Below are positions 7,912 through 17,226 of a DNA stretch of 44,645 nucleotides, piece by piece; the first letter of the stretch is position 1; each line of letters begins with the position of its first letter. The DNA comes from Rhodocyclaceae bacterium (GTDB taxonomy: Bacteria > Pseudomonadota > Gammaproteobacteria > Burkholderiales > Rhodocyclaceae), in assembly GCA_025353195.1 (NCBI GenBank), contig JANXRC010000274.1, positions 1 through 44,645 on the forward strand, read 5' to 3'. Both the position numbers and the translations under genes were made by a program. The notes below the pieces were generated by a model. It ran no database searches. It saw only the letters and a list, made by a program, of their open reading frames with translations, and was not told the DNA's origin.

Positions 7912-8672
7912 CGAATGCCCTGAATCCTCCGGTAGTCCTGATTACCGGCGCCGCCCGTCGCGTGGGCGCCGAGATCGCGCGCACCTTGCATGCCGCGGGC
8001 GCTTGCGTGGCAATTCACTATCGTTCGTCGGCCGCTGACGCCGCTACCCTGGCGGCGGAGCTGAAGGCGGCACGACCAGGCGTGGCCGGCGATTCCGCCG
8101 CGGTGTTCGCCGCCGACCTGCTGGATCTGGACGCGCTACCGCGACTGGTGGAATCCGTCGTGGCACGCTTCGGCCGGCTGGATGCACTGGTGAACAATGC
8201 CTCCTCATTCTTTGCGACGAAGGTCGGCGCTGTCGACGCGGCGGCGTGGGACGATCTGATCGGCACCAATCTCAAGGCGCCGCTGTTCCTGGCCCAGGCT
8301 GCCGCACCGCACCTCGAGCGCAGTGGCGGCTGCATCATCAACATCACCGACATTCATGCCGAGCGTCCGCTCAAGGGCTACCCGCTGTACTGCGCGGCCA
8401 AGGCCGGGCTGCTCGGATTGACCCGCGCGCTGGCGCTGGAACTGGGGCCGCAGGTGCGGGTCAATGCAGTGGCGCCCGGCGCGATCGAATGGCCGCAAGG
8501 CAAGAGTGACTTTTCGCCTGCCGAGCGCGAGGCTATCATTGAGCACACGCTCTTGAAACGTGTCGGCGCGCCGGCCGACATTGCCCGCACCGTAAAATTT
8601 CTCGTCTTCGACGCGCCCTACGTCACCGGGCAGGTAATCAACGTCGACGGCGGTCGTACCGCCTATCTATGA
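7908..8672 (+). CDS. PTR1-type pteridine reductase (SDR family)
   Basis: A 254-aa short-chain dehydrogenase. TGAARRVG (13-20) carries the Arg pair that selects NADPH in pteridine reductases; NNASS is at 96-100. The catalytic set is Asp148 (NITDIH), Tyr161 and Lys165, with Asp in place of the usual SDR serine and the 13-residue Asp-Tyr spacing of PTR1. It most likely reduces dihydrobiopterin or dihydrofolate, like FolM/PTR1. It overlaps tcdA and ttcA by 4 bp each, so all three are translationally coupled. The exact substrate cannot be read from sequence. Confidence 0.88.
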   Translation: MTNALNPPVVLITGAARRVGAEIARTLHAAGACVAIHYRSSAADAATLAAELKAARPGVAGDSAAVFAADLLDLDALPRLVESVVARFGRLDALVNNASSFFATKVGAVDAAAWDDLIGTNLKAPLFLAQAAAPHLERSGGCIINITDIHAERPLKGYPLYCAAKAGLLGLTRALALELGPQVRVNAVAPGAIEWPQGKSDFSPAEREAIIEHTLLKRVGAPADIARTVKFLVFDAPYVTGQVINVDGGRTAYL

Positions 8673-9598
8673 ACGCACCGCTGAACGCAACCCCGAGCTC
8701 GCCACCGACCGCCCGCCAGGTGCAGAAAGCCGCGTTCGAGGCCAACAAGCTGGCCAAGCGCTTGCGCCGCGAGGTCGGCAAGGCGATTGCCGATTTCAAC
8801 ATGATCGAGGCGGGTGACAAGGTCATGGTGTGTCTTTCCGGCGGCAAGGACTCCTTCGCGCTGCTGGATATCCTGCTGTTTCTGCGCGAACATGCGCCGA
8901 TCGACTTTGACATCGTCGCGGTCAATCTGGACCAGAAGCAACCCGGCTTCCCGGCCGAAGTGCTGCCGAACTATCTGCGCGAGATCGGCGTGTCTTTCCA
9001 CATTGAAGACGAAGACACTTATTCGATCGTCAAGCGCGTGGTTCCGGAGGGCAAGACAACGTGTTCACTCTGCTCGCGACTACGACGTGGCGTGTTGTAT
9101 CGCGTCGCCGGCGAACTCGGGGCGACCAAGATCGCGCTCGGCCATCATCGCGATGACATCCTGCAAACGTTGTTCCTCAACATGTTTTTCGGCGGCAAGA
9201 TGAAATCCATGGCGCCCAAACTGGTGTCGGACGACGGCCGCAACATTGTCATCCGGCCACTCGCCTATTGCCGCGAGAGCGATCTCGAAGCGTGGGCCGC
9301 GGCCCGTGCCTTTCCCATCATTCCCTGCAATCTGTGCGGTTCGCAGCCCAAGCTGCAGCGCCAGCAGGTCAAGCAGATGCTGCAGGACTGGGACAAGCGT
9401 TTCCCGGGGCGCATCGAGAGCATGTTCCGCAGCCTGGGCGACGTGGTGCCTTCGCATCTGCTCGATGCCGGCTTGTTCGATTTCGCCGGCTTGAAGGCGA
9501 CCGGAATTCCTGATCCCGAAGGGGACACCGCCTTCGATGCTCCCGTTCTCGCCACCGCTTTGCCGCAACCCATCGGTTTTCAGGCCAAGGAAGACTGA
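8669..9598 (+). CDS. ttcA: tRNA 2-thiocytidine(32) synthetase
   Basis: TtcA uses ATP and a [4Fe-4S] cluster to thiolate C32 in certain tRNAs. The 309-aa protein has the PP-loop SGGKDS at 57-62 and the two CxxC pairs of the family, C132/C135 (CSLC) and C220/C223 (CNLC), plus GHHRDD at 158-163. Length and motif order are normal. The first 20 residues are a Pro/Ser-rich extension before the conserved helix. It overlaps the preceding stop by 4 bp and touches the next start, so it is part of the same run. Confidence 0.95.
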   Translation: MNAPLNATPSSPPTARQVQKAAFEANKLAKRLRREVGKAIADFNMIEAGDKVMVCLSGGKDSFALLDILLFLREHAPIDFDIVAVNLDQKQPGFPAEVLPNYLREIGVSFHIEDEDTYSIVKRVVPEGKTTCSLCSRLRRGVLYRVAGELGATKIALGHHRDDILQTLFLNMFFGGKMKSMAPKLVSDDGRNIVIRPLAYCRESDLEAWAAARAFPIIPCNLCGSQPKLQRQQVKQMLQDWDKRFPGRIESMFRSLGDVVPSHLLDAGLFDFAGLKATGIPDPEGDTAFDAPVLATALPQPIGFQAKED

Positions 9599-10356
9599 TG
9601 GACGCGCGTCGTCTCCCTGCCCGCCACGGCATCCTCTGGCTGCTGGCCGGCTTTGCGCTGTTTCGCCGCCATCCGCCGCTGGTGACTGCGCTTACATTCG
9701 GCTATCTGCTGACCGTGATTCTGGTGAATCTGATTCCGAAAATCGGGCCCTTTCTCCTGCCCTTGCTGTTGCCCACCCTGACCGTCATGCTGGCCAACGG
9801 TTGCCGCGCGATTGAACGCGGGCAGCGCTTCACCAGCGAGACCCTGATCGCCGGTATCAGCGCCCAGCGCGTCGGCCTGATTCGTCTCGGCGGACTGCAT
9901 CTGGTCGGCTCCAGCCTGCTGGTGCTGGGGGGCTTTGCGCTGGGCGAGCCGATCAACATCAGCGACGGCATCGATCCGGCCGAGGCCATCGAACTCGCCA
10001 ACGATCTGGCGGTGATCCTGCTGGTAGCCTCGCCGATGTTGATGGCTTTCTGGTTCGCGCCGCTGCTGACCGCCTGGGATGGCGTCGGCGCGGGCAAGTC
10101 GCTGTTCTTCAGCTTCATCGCCAGTTGGCGCAACTGGCGCGCCTTCCTGATGTATGGGCTGGCGCTGATCCTGGTGGGCGCCATATTGCCGGGTTTGATT
10201 CTGGTCATCGCCGGACTGCTTTCGGAGGCCTTGCTCACCATCCTCTCGATTGCGCTGCGCATGCTGCTGATCTTCGTCCTGGCGCCGACCATGGTGGCCA
10301 GCGTTTATCTGTCCTACCGCGACGTGTTCGGGACGCCGGCCAATCCCGATGAGTGA
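9598..10356 (+). CDS. BPSS1780-family inner-membrane protein
   Basis: A 252-aa hydrophobic protein with about six membrane segments (for example ALTFGYLLTVILVNLI, LLLPTLTVMLA, ILLVASPMLMAFWF, GLALILVGAILPGLILVIAGLL). Sequence and length match the BPSS1780-type proteins of betaproteobacteria, whose function is unknown. The start shares a base with the ttcA stop (TGATGG) and the end overlaps nadD by 8 bp, so it is co-translated with both. No catalytic motif is visible. Confidence 0.8.
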   Translation: MDARRLPARHGILWLLAGFALFRRHPPLVTALTFGYLLTVILVNLIPKIGPFLLPLLLPTLTVMLANGCRAIERGQRFTSETLIAGISAQRVGLIRLGGLHLVGSSLLVLGGFALGEPINISDGIDPAEAIELANDLAVILLVASPMLMAFWFAPLLTAWDGVGAGKSLFFSFIASWRNWRAFLMYGLALILVGAILPGLILVIAGLLSEALLTILSIALRMLLIFVLAPTMVASVYLSYRDVFGTPANPDE

Positions 10357-11050
10357 TTTTGGCGAGGGAGTGCTCGGCCTCTTCGGCGGCACCTTCGATC
10401 CGCTGCATGTCGCGCATCTGCGCCTGGCGATCGAAGCACGCGAGGCGCTGGATCTGGCCGGGGTGTGTTTCATCCCGGCCGGCATCCCGGCCTTGCGCGA
10501 GACGCCGCATGGCGCCGCGGCCCATCGTCTGGCGATGGTCGAACGGGCGCTCGCCGATGTCCCGGGCTTTAGCGTTGATGCGGCGGAGGTGGCGAACGCG
10601 GCGAGCCGGCCGAGTTACACCATCGAAACGCTCGAACGTCAGCGCCGGCTGCATGGCCCGCAGCGCCCTCTGGTGCTGCTGCTGGGCGCCGATGCCTTCG
10701 CCCGGCTGGAGGCCTGGCACCGTTGGCGCGAGCTGTTTGATCTCGCGCACATTGCCGTGGCGACTAGACCGGGCCACGAGTTGAAAGTTATGCGCAGCGG
10801 TATCCCCGGGGACGGCGCTGCCGGTACGGCGCTCGACAGCGAATTCGCCGCCCGCCGCGGCGAACCCGCCGATCTCGCCAAGGTGCCTGCCGGCCGCATC
10901 GTTCCCTTCGCCATGACCGCGCTGGAGATATCCGCCACCGCGATTCGCCGGCGACTGGAGCAGGGCCTCAGTGTGCGCTATCTGGTTCCCGACGCCGTTC
11001 TCGACTATATTGATTCCCATCAGATCTACCGGACCCCGCATGGACATTAG
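10349..11050 (+). CDS. nadD: nicotinate-nucleotide adenylyltransferase
   Basis: NadD adenylates nicotinate mononucleotide in NAD synthesis. The 233-aa protein has GGTFDPLHVAH at 13-23, containing the nucleotidyltransferase H-x-x-H signature, and the C-terminal ISATAIRRRL motif. One insertion is unusual: between ATRPGHEL and RIVPFAMTALEIS there is a roughly 45-residue, Gly/Ala-rich loop (GIPGDGAAGTALDSEFAARRG), longer than in the E. coli protein, a variable region of the family. It is followed, with an 11-bp overlap, by rsfS, the common bacterial nadD-rsfS-rlmH order. Confidence 0.94.
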   Translation: MSDFGEGVLGLFGGTFDPLHVAHLRLAIEAREALDLAGVCFIPAGIPALRETPHGAAAHRLAMVERALADVPGFSVDAAEVANAASRPSYTIETLERQRRLHGPQRPLVLLLGADAFARLEAWHRWRELFDLAHIAVATRPGHELKVMRSGIPGDGAAGTALDSEFAARRGEPADLAKVPAGRIVPFAMTALEISATAIRRRLEQGLSVRYLVPDAVLDYIDSHQIYRTPHGH

Positions 11051-11408
11051 AAAACTACAGAAACTCGCTGTCACCGCCCTCGAAGACGTCAAGGCCAAGG
11101 AAATCGAGGTCCTCAATACCAGCAAGCTTTCCGCGCTGTTCGACCGGATCATCATCGCTACCGGTGATTCCAATCGCCACGTCAAGAGCCTGGCGCGTAA
11201 CGTCCATGACAAGGTCAAGGAGGCCGGCGGGCAAGTGATCGGGATGGAAGGCGAGGAAACCGGCGAATGGGTGCTGGTCGATCTTGGCGACATCGTGGTG
11301 CATGTCATGCAGCCCGCCGTGCGTGCCTACTACAACCTCGAAGAGCTGTGGAAGGTCGTCCCCAAGCGCGCCAGGAAGGCGACCGGCAGCGACGCAGCCG
11401 GCGAATGA
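11040..11408 (+). CDS. rsfS: ribosomal silencing factor RsfS
   Basis: RsfS binds uL14 on the 50S subunit and blocks subunit joining during starvation. The ATG at 11040, inside the end of nadD, gives 122 aa with the family blocks [33 protein letters not shown] and [16 protein letters not shown], then the expected YYNLEELW. The track start at 10971 adds 23 residues overlapping nadD that family members lack. The end overlaps rlmH by 4 bp. Confidence 0.94.
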   Translation: MDIRKLQKLAVTALEDVKAKEIEVLNTSKLSALFDRIIIATGDSNRHVKSLARNVHDKVKEAGGQVIGMEGEETGEWVLVDLGDIVVHVMQPAVRAYYNLEELWKVVPKRARKATGSDAAGE

Positions 11409-11875
11409 AGTTGATTGTCGTGGCGGTGTCGAAGCGGCCGCCGCAATGGGTGGTCGCCGGCTGGACCGAATACGCAAAACGGATGCCGCGCGAGTTGCCG
11501 CTGGAACTGCTAGAGATCAAGCCCGAGCCGCGCACTACGGGCAAGACGGCCGAAGCCATGATGGCGCTGGAGGCCACCCGCATCGAGGCGCAACTGCCTG
11601 TCGGCGCTCGCCGCATCGCGCTGGATGAACGCGGCGATGCACCGACCACGCGGCAACTGGCCGACCGTCTGGCAAAATGGATGGCGAGCGGCGATGACGT
11701 CGCCTTCATCATTGGCGGCCCCGACGGGCTGGATGCCCGGATCAAGAACAGTGCCCACGAAACCATGCGCCTTTCCAATCTGACCCTGCCTCATGCCCTG
11801 GTCCGGGTGATCCTCGGCGAGGCGCTGTATCGCGCTGCGAGCGTGTTCAAGGGCCACCCCTATCATCGGGACTGA
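11405..11875 (+). CDS. rlmH: 23S rRNA pseudouridine1915 N3-methyltransferase
   Basis: RlmH is a SPOUT methyltransferase modifying pseudouridine 1915 in helix 69 of assembled 70S ribosomes. The 156-aa protein has the typical length, [14 protein letters not shown] at 73-86, the SAM-binding [10 protein letters not shown] at 101-110 and the C-terminal knot with GHPYHRD. The start at 11405 overlaps the rsfS stop (ATGA); the track start at 11267 lies deep inside rsfS. Confidence 0.95.
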   Translation: MKLIVVAVSKRPPQWVVAGWTEYAKRMPRELPLELLEIKPEPRTTGKTAEAMMALEATRIEAQLPVGARRIALDERGDAPTTRQLADRLAKWMASGDDVAFIIGGPDGLDARIKNSAHETMRLSNLTLPHALVRVILGEALYRAASVFKGHPYHRD

Positions 11876-11876
11876 A

Positions 11877-12488
11877 ATGATCAATCCGCGCATCTACCTT
11901 GCCTCCAGAAGTCCACGCCGCCGCGAGTTGCTGACGCAGATTGGCGTGCGCTTCGACTTGCTGCTGTTTCGCACTGCGCCGCGGGAAGACGAGGCGGTAA
12001 GCGAAGCCTGGTTGCCCGGCGAAACCCCGGAAGCCTATGTTGAACGGGTGGCGCGGGCCAAGGCGGTTTTTGCCGCAGGCCTGTTTACGCAGCGGCGCAT
12101 TGTCGCGCGTCCGGTGCTGGCAGCCGACACGACCCTCGATCTTGACGGGGAGATCATCGGCAAGCCGCGCGACGAAGCCGACGCGGCGGCAATTCTGACG
12201 CGGCTTTCGGGCCGCAGCCATCGCGTACTGACGGCCATTGCCGTGGCGCGCGGCGAGCGCGTCGAACACCGCCTGTCGGTCAGCGAAGTGCGCTTTCGCC
12301 AACTGGCCGCAGAGGAGATTCGCCGCTACGTTCAAAGCGGTGAGCCGATGGACAAGGCCGGCGCCTACGGCATTCAGGGTCGCGCCGCCGCCTTCGTCGA
12401 AGAGATTCGCGGCTCGCACTCCGGCATCGTAGGGCTGCCGCTGTGCGAAACGGCGCTGCTGCTGCGCGATTTCGGCTATCCGCTGTGA
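11877..12488 (+). CDS. Maf-type nucleoside triphosphate pyrophosphatase
   Basis: A 203-aa Maf protein, hydrolysing non-canonical nucleoside triphosphates to monophosphates. [11 protein letters not shown] at 9-19 is the phosphate-binding loop and Asp84 in AADTT is the catalytic base; the later KAGAYGIQG block is typical. The motifs are closest to the dTTP/UTP-specific YhdE subgroup, though I would not fix specificity by eye. It starts one base after the rlmH stop and overlaps rng by 4 bp (GTGA). Confidence 0.9.
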   Translation: MINPRIYLASRSPRRRELLTQIGVRFDLLLFRTAPREDEAVSEAWLPGETPEAYVERVARAKAVFAAGLFTQRRIVARPVLAADTTLDLDGEIIGKPRDEADAAAILTRLSGRSHRVLTAIAVARGERVEHRLSVSEVRFRQLAAEEIRRYVQSGEPMDKAGAYGIQGRAAAFVEEIRGSHSGIVGLPLCETALLLRDFGYPL

Positions 12489-13954
12489 CTGAGCAATTCC
12501 TGATCAACTTCACGCCGCAGGAGACCCGTGTCGCCTTGTTGCAGCAGGGGGTGGTGCAGGAGCTTCACATCGAGCGAACCAACGGACGCGGCATCGTCGG
12601 CAATGTCTATCTTGGCCGCGTCGTGCGGGTGCTGCCCGGCATGCAGTCGGCATTCATCGAAATCGGACTGGAACGCACCGCGTTTCTGCATGTGGCCGAC
12701 ATCTGGAGCGAGCGTCCCGGCGGCAACGGTTATGGCAACCACGAGACGCGTCCGATCGAACGCATTCTCAGCGAAGGGCAATCGCTCATGGTGCAGGTGC
12801 AAAAGGATCCGCTCGGCACCAAGGGCGCGCGCCTGACTACCCAGATTTCCATTGCGGGGCGCCTGCTGGTGCACCTGCCGCAGGATACCCACATCGGCAT
12901 CTCGCAACGCATCGGCGAAGAAGCCGAGCGGGAAAAGCTGCGCGCCCGCATCCAGGCCTTGCTGCCGGCCGATCAACCCGGCGGCTACATTCTGCGCACG
13001 GTCGCCGCCGATGCCGGCGACGACGAGCTGGCGGCTGACATCGCTTATCTGCGCCGCATCTGGCGCGAGATCAAGAGCCGCAGCGTCGGCGCCCTGCCGC
13101 CGACGCTGCTGCATCACGACCTGACCCTGGCGCAGCGCGTATTGCGCGACCTGGTGAGCAATGAAACCACGGGCGTCATCATCGATTCGCGCGAGAATTT
13201 CCAGAAGCTGCAAAGCTTTGCCCACGAGTACGTGCCGCAGGTGACCGAGCGGCTCCAGCACTACACCGGCGAACGGCCTTTGTTTGACCTGCACGGCGTC
13301 GAGGACGAAATCCAGAACGCGCTGGCGCGCCGCGTCGATCTCAAGTCGGGCGGCTACCTGATCTTCGATCAGACCGAGGCGATGACGACCGTGGACGTGA
13401 ATACGGGCGGCTATGTCGGCTCGCGCAATTTCGACGACACCATTTTCAAGACCAATCTGGAAGCGGCGCAAACCATCGCCCGCCAACTCAGGCTGCGCAA
13501 TCTCGGCGGCATCATCATCGCCGACTTCATTGACATGGAGGATGAGGAGCACAAGACGGCGGTGCTCGCCGAATTCAACAAGGCGCTGTCGCGCGACCAC
13601 ACGCGCATTACCGTTTCCGGCTTCACCCAGCTCGGGCTGATCGAGCTGACCCGCAAGCGTACCCGCGAGAGTCTTGCCCATGTGCTGTGCGAGCCCTGTC
13701 CCACCTGCGGCGGCCGCGGCGAGGTGAAGACGGCGAAGACCGTGTGCTACGAGGTGCTGCGCGAACTGCTGCGCGAGGCGCGCCAGTTCACCTCACGCGA
13801 GATGCGCGTGCTGGCTTCGCCGGCCGTGATCGACCTGTTCCTCGACGAAGAATCGCAGGCGCTAGCCATGCTTTCCGAATTTATCGGCCTGCCGATTTCG
13901 CTGCACGCGGAGAGCGGTTACACGCAGGAGCAGTTCGACATCGTTCTGATGTAG
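12485..13954 (+). CDS. rng: ribonuclease G
   Basis: RNase G is the short RNase E-family endoribonuclease that matures 16S rRNA 5' ends and turns over mRNA. I place the start at GTG 12485, overlapping the maf stop, giving 489 aa, the standard RNase G length, and an N-terminus ([18 protein letters not shown]) as in the family. An S1 domain spans about 35-115. Catalytic Asp304 (TVDVNTG) and Asp347 (IADFIDME) and the CPTC zinc-link (405-408) are in place. No RNase E-like C-terminal scaffold follows. Confidence 0.95.
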   Translation: MTEQFLINFTPQETRVALLQQGVVQELHIERTNGRGIVGNVYLGRVVRVLPGMQSAFIEIGLERTAFLHVADIWSERPGGNGYGNHETRPIERILSEGQSLMVQVQKDPLGTKGARLTTQISIAGRLLVHLPQDTHIGISQRIGEEAEREKLRARIQALLPADQPGGYILRTVAADAGDDELAADIAYLRRIWREIKSRSVGALPPTLLHHDLTLAQRVLRDLVSNETTGVIIDSRENFQKLQSFAHEYVPQVTERLQHYTGERPLFDLHGVEDEIQNALARRVDLKSGGYLIFDQTEAMTTVDVNTGGYVGSRNFDDTIFKTNLEAAQTIARQLRLRNLGGIIIADFIDMEDEEHKTAVLAEFNKALSRDHTRITVSGFTQLGLIELTRKRTRESLAHVLCEPCPTCGGRGEVKTAKTVCYEVLRELLREARQFTSREMRVLASPAVIDLFLDEESQALAMLSEFIGLPISLHAESGYTQEQFDIVLM

Positions 13955-13974
13955 CGCTAGAATTCGTGGCCGAC

Positions 13975-14048
13975 GCGGGTGTCGTATAACGGCATTACCT
14001 GAGCTTCCCAAGCTCATGAAGAGGGTTCGACTCCCTTCACCCGCTCCA
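13975..14048 (+). tRNA. tRNA-Gly(CCC)
   Basis: A complete cloverleaf: acceptor GCGGGTG with CACCCGC, anticodon arm TGAGC-TTCCCAA-GCTCA with CCC anticodon, T arm around GGTTCGACTCC, discriminator T and encoded CCA. A run of six T follows directly, a likely stop for the transcript. It sits 20 bp after rng and may be read from the same promoter. Confidence 0.95.
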
Positions 14049-14080
14049 GTTTTTTGCATCAGGCAAATCCCTCGCTGCCC

Positions 14081-15373
14081 TTACTGCTGGGTCGTTTCCG
14101 CCTTGATCGAGAGCCATTTCCCGTCTCGCAATTCAAGCAGATACTCCTCCATGGATTCAAATCGATAGGGCTTGCCGCCTTGCCGCCCCTGCTCGATCAC
14201 CACGGACCGTAGACTGATGATGCGATCGCAGGCGGTGCCCGCCGCGGGATTCGCCAGTTTGCCCTCGGTCCACACGCGGCGCTGTTTATAGCTCTCGAGC
14301 CCCTTCATGGCGGCGATCGTGCTCTGCGCAAGTTCCTCGCGGCCGAGGTCGACGCTGGTCATCGTGCCGTCGGTGCCGCGTACCGTGGCGCGGACGGCCG
14401 CCTCCGGTGCGAACATGGCGATGACTGCCTTTGCGTCGTGCCGCGCAATCGCGGCATCCAGTTGTCCGAGCCAGGTCGTGGCAATCTTCGTCGGCGCGCA
14501 TTCCCCGACCGCCGCAGACGCCGGTGCCATGCCAGGTGCCGCGCGCGACGTCTTGCGCCTTTGTTCCAATTCGCGCTGACTTTCCTCATCAGCGGTCTGC
14601 GAGTAGCGGTCAAGCTCGGCGTCGAATTCGCCGGGAACATAGAAGTTCGGTACCTTGTCGAGCAATACCGGCAGCAGGATGGTCATCAAGGCGCGTCCCT
14701 TGACGCCGCTCTTGCCGTCTGTTGCGGCAGCGCGGGCGAAGCCGACCCGACCCGCGTCGATGTCGAGCTTGTTCTCGCCGACCTCCATGGTCGTTCCGCC
14801 TCGATTGACCTTGTCGTAAGTTCCTTCCTTGTTGGACGTGGCGGCGGCCAGTTCCGCCGACAGCACGTACGGTTCATGGTCGGTGCCGCGAATGCCGATG
14901 ATGGCGTTGGGAGTGACAACCAGATGCCCGGCGCGATTGGTGCGGGCGATCCAGCCGCTGATAACACGCAGCGAACCGGTGACCAGACGAAGGGTGAGAC
15001 TGTCGGTCGGCTGGTCTTCGGCGACAAAGCGTTCGGCGACGAACTCGGTACTCGGACGGACCGCGACGAAGCCGGCATCCTCGGTCTTGAGTACCGCCTC
15101 GGCCAGTGCGGCGGCGCGCACGCGTTCGCCGACGTAGACCAGGTCCCCCTCGTGCAATTTTCTTTCAATCCCGGCGCCGCTGCCGGAGGCAGATGCGGCG
15201 ACCTCGCCGCGGACGCGCAGGACTGCGGCAAATCGTTTGCCGGGTTCCGGGGTTGCCGCAGACTCGGCCGCTGATGCCGATTGGCCCGGCATGGAACTGC
15301 CCATGAGGATGCAGAAGAAAGCCAGGCTGGCCGTGATGGTACCCAGCCTTGTGCGAGTCATCGACCAGTTCAT
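14081..15373 (-). CDS. exported FecR-domain protein with C-terminal NTF2-like domain
   Basis: I chose the ATG at 15373, which follows AGGA by seven bases; the track adds 20 residues before it. The 430-aa product has a signal peptide ending near QSASA. Residues about 45-180 are a FecR domain (GEVAASASG, GDLVYVGERV, VTPNAIIGIRGTDHE). After a charged linker (REL EQRRK) the last 135 residues, from TWLGQLDAAIARHDAKAVIAMFAPEA, look like an NTF2/SnoaL fold ending in LRDGKWLSIKAE. The protein is periplasmic or anchored outside, without an adjacent sigma factor or anti-sigma partner. It is convergent with tRNA-Gly. The role is unknown; cell-surface sensing or ligand binding are possibilities. Confidence 0.75.
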   Translation of the reverse strand: MNWSMTRTRLGTITASLAFFCILMGSSMPGQSASAAESAATPEPGKRFAAVLRVRGEVAASASGSGAGIERKLHEGDLVYVGERVRAAALAEAVLKTEDAGFVAVRPSTEFVAERFVAEDQPTDSLTLRLVTGSLRVISGWIARTNRAGHLVVTPNAIIGIRGTDHEPYVLSAELAAATSNKEGTYDKVNRGGTTMEVGENKLDIDAGRVGFARAAATDGKSGVKGRALMTILLPVLLDKVPNFYVPGEFDAELDRYSQTADEESQRELEQRRKTSRAAPGMAPASAAVGECAPTKIATTWLGQLDAAIARHDAKAVIAMFAPEAAVRATVRGTDGTMTSVDLGREELAQSTIAAMKGLESYKQRRVWTEGKLANPAAGTACDRIISLRSVVIEQGRQGGKPYRFESMEEYLLELRDGKWLSIKAETTQQ

Positions 15374-15433
15374 GCTGCGTTCCTGCACTTTCTTGAAGAT
15401 TGAGGAATCATTTCTGTCGCTATTGAAGCACAC

Positions 15434-15523
15434 TCATTGGCAATGGGCCAGCGCAGCCTTCGCCACCATCTTGCGCCGCACCTGGCCGCCAGCCTGAATT
15501 ACGCCGGCGATTTCATTCTTCAT
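15434..15523 (-). CDS. possible 29-aa coupled small ORF
   Basis: An ATG overlaps the stop of the zinc-ribbon gene by 4 bp (ATGA) and opens 29 codons, MKNEIAGVIQAGGQVRRKMV and onward to AHCQ. The coupling geometry is the same as for genuine gene pairs in this window. It has no recognisable family and could be chance. Confidence 0.3.
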   Translation of the reverse strand: MKNEIAGVIQAGGQVRRKMVAKAALAHCQ

Positions 15524-16239
15524 CGCCGCACCATGTTCCAGACCATGGCCACGCCATCCTGCAGCAGGTCGCCGATGTCGGCGTTCAGTCCGTGGCCGCG
15601 TTCGCGCTGGCGCTGGCTCCGTTCGCGTTCGCTGAACAGGATTGCCTCGGCCAGCAGCGCCGGGTTTGGCGGTGCTGCCTGTTTCATTGCGGCCTGCTGA
15701 TAGCCGGCCAGCGCCGCTTCGACCGCCTGCGTGTCGAGAATTGCAATCGGTGCGCGGCAATGGGTGCAGGCACTGTCCTTGCGGATATCCACGGGTGCGC
15801 CGCAACCGGTGCAGCGCACCACGCCGATGCGTACTTTGAGTTCATCGATTTCGGCACCGGTCAATTGACGCACGAATCCCTTCTCGATCATGAACTGGCC
15901 AAAGGTGATGAAGCGGCCGTGTTGTTGCCCGCAGCGCAGATAGTTGAACAGACCGCTCTTGACCCGATCCTGCGATTGAATCAGTCGCTCGTTGCAGCGC
16001 GGGCAACGCAACGGACTGGCCAGTGGCAGGCGCTGGTCGTCGCGGTGCTCGTGGATCAGCTTGAACAGCCCGATCACGCCGGCCGGCGCGAGTTGCAGGC
16101 TTTCGTATTCGTCGAACCAGATGCCCTGGCAGGCGAAGCAAAGATCAAGCGCGACCTCGCCGTTGAGCTTGCGCTGGAAGCGCTGCGCGCTCATCGGCGC
16201 CCGGCAGGATGGACAGCTGGCGATTTCAGTTTCAGACAT
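15520..16239 (-). CDS. zinc-ribbon (zf-TFIIB-like) protein
   Basis: A 239-aa protein with three pairs of zinc-knuckle cysteines: CPSCRAPM with CFACQGIWFDEYE (the zf-TFIIB signature), CPRCNERL, and CTGCGAPV with CTHCRAP. The first pairing with the xGxWFDxxE sequence is diagnostic. The remainder is helical with a basic, Arg/Gln-rich patch (RERSQRQRERG) near the end. GAGGAGG precedes the ATG at 16239; the 52 extra residues of the track ORF have no such signal. Likely cytoplasmic. Members are often annotated as hypothetical; a role in protein or nucleic-acid binding is only inferred. Confidence 0.8.
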   Translation of the reverse strand: MSETEIASCPSCRAPMSAQRFQRKLNGEVALDLCFACQGIWFDEYESLQLAPAGVIGLFKLIHEHRDDQRLPLASPLRCPRCNERLIQSQDRVKSGLFNYLRCGQQHGRFITFGQFMIEKGFVRQLTGAEIDELKVRIGVVRCTGCGAPVDIRKDSACTHCRAPIAILDTQAVEAALAGYQQAAMKQAAPPNPALLAEAILFSERERSQRQRERGHGLNADIGDLLQDGVAMVWNMVRR

Positions 16240-16312
16240 CGGGCTCAGAGCCTCCTCTCGGGACACCCGCGTCGCCCGCTGCGGATCAAGCGCGCTTGCC
16301 ACCAGGGATCTG

Positions 16313-16918
16313 TCAGATCGAACGGATGACGCCGCAGGCCACGCGCTTGCCCGAGTTGCCTGCCGGCTGCGACTTGTAGTCGTCGGGATCGGCATGAATC
16401 ACCACGCTGCGCTTGAGGATGCCATCCGGGCCTTCGCTGAGCCCAAGCATATCCAGCTCGGCGGAGAGCGTGGCTCTGCCCGAACTGTCGGCGACCAGGT
16501 TCGGCATGTCGCCGGCATGTCGGTCGGCGCCGCCTTGATGGCCGTGCGGCTTGCCCGCCGGATTGAAATGTCCCTTGGCGCTGCTGGCATCGGGCGCGCT
16601 GCAATCGCCGGCTTCATGAACGTGGAAGCCATGCGCGCCGGGCGTCAGCCCGGCAACACTGGCCTCGACACGAGTCTTCTGGCCGATGGTCTGAAAACTG
16701 ACGGTGCCGGTGACCGTGCTGCCGGAACGGGGTTCAAGGGTGGTCGCGGCTTTGGGGCCGGCCGCCTCCATGCTCGCGCAGGCGGTGAGCAGGCTGGCCG
16801 TGGAAACGAGGCAGGCGATGCGAATTGCGGGATGGAGAGTCCTGTACGGTTTAGTTACGGCCGCAGCGCCTAACGCCGATGAAGCCGGCGTTAGCCTGCA
16901 CTGAAACGTCGTTTTCAT
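16313..16918 (-). CDS. sodC: Cu/Zn superoxide dismutase, lipoprotein form
   Basis: SodC dismutates superoxide in the envelope. The 201-aa product has a lipobox (LLTAC, Cys47), so it is probably membrane-anchored. Metal-site blocks are intact: GFHVHEAGDCS (Cu ligands), the bridging/Zn region GHFNPAGKPHG and RHAGDMPN, VIHADPDDY and GKRVACGVI with its disulfide Cys. AAGGAG precedes the ATG at 16918 by eight bases. A second in-frame ATG at 17023, also with GGGAG, would add 35 residues; the signal sequence is unusually long even from 16918. Confidence 0.9.
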   Translation of the reverse strand: MKTTFQCRLTPASSALGAAAVTKPYRTLHPAIRIACLVSTASLLTACASMEAAGPKAATTLEPRSGSTVTGTVSFQTIGQKTRVEASVAGLTPGAHGFHVHEAGDCSAPDASSAKGHFNPAGKPHGHQGGADRHAGDMPNLVADSSGRATLSAELDMLGLSEGPDGILKRSVVIHADPDDYKSQPAGNSGKRVACGVIRSI

Positions 16919-17226
16919 GAAGTGTTCTCCTTGCTTGGTTGGGGTGGCGAAAGCGATCAGGGAGGCGACTGACGGGCTGGACAGCAGGTGATCGACAGCT
17001 GGCGGCTGGGATAGTGCATTCATGGTTCTCCCGGCACGGGCAGAAACGCAATGGCGCGATTGTAGCGACTTCGACCGCTTTCGAGCGCTGAAGATGGGCG
17101 GAGCGACAGGCTGCCATGCCTTGACGTGGGGGCGATACCGTTCTTCATGACCTCATGCGAATCTGTGATGATCGAACTGGGATGAGTAATGTATGGTTCA
17201 CCGCCGACCCCTGTCGAGGAATTGAG
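16919..17226. other. 308-bp divergent intergenic region sodC / HPP gene
   Basis: It contains the possible upstream sodC start (17023, minus) and the promoters of both genes. TTGACG at 17121-17126 with TTCATG 17 bp on is a weak candidate promoter for the HPP gene. No RNA gene or repeat was seen. Confidence 0.4.

Noticed and set aside
8214-8240. A reverse-strand look-alike of the 27-bp repeat inside the pteridine reductase gene (GGTCGGCGCTG, then GCGGCG)
   Set aside because: The similarity is partial, misses the AGAGTC core and lies in the opposite orientation to the other four copies, so chance in GC-rich DNA is likely.
12476-13681. A 401-aa minus-strand ORF opposite rng
   Set aside because: RNase G motifs on the plus strand are complete; the antisense frame has no family pattern.
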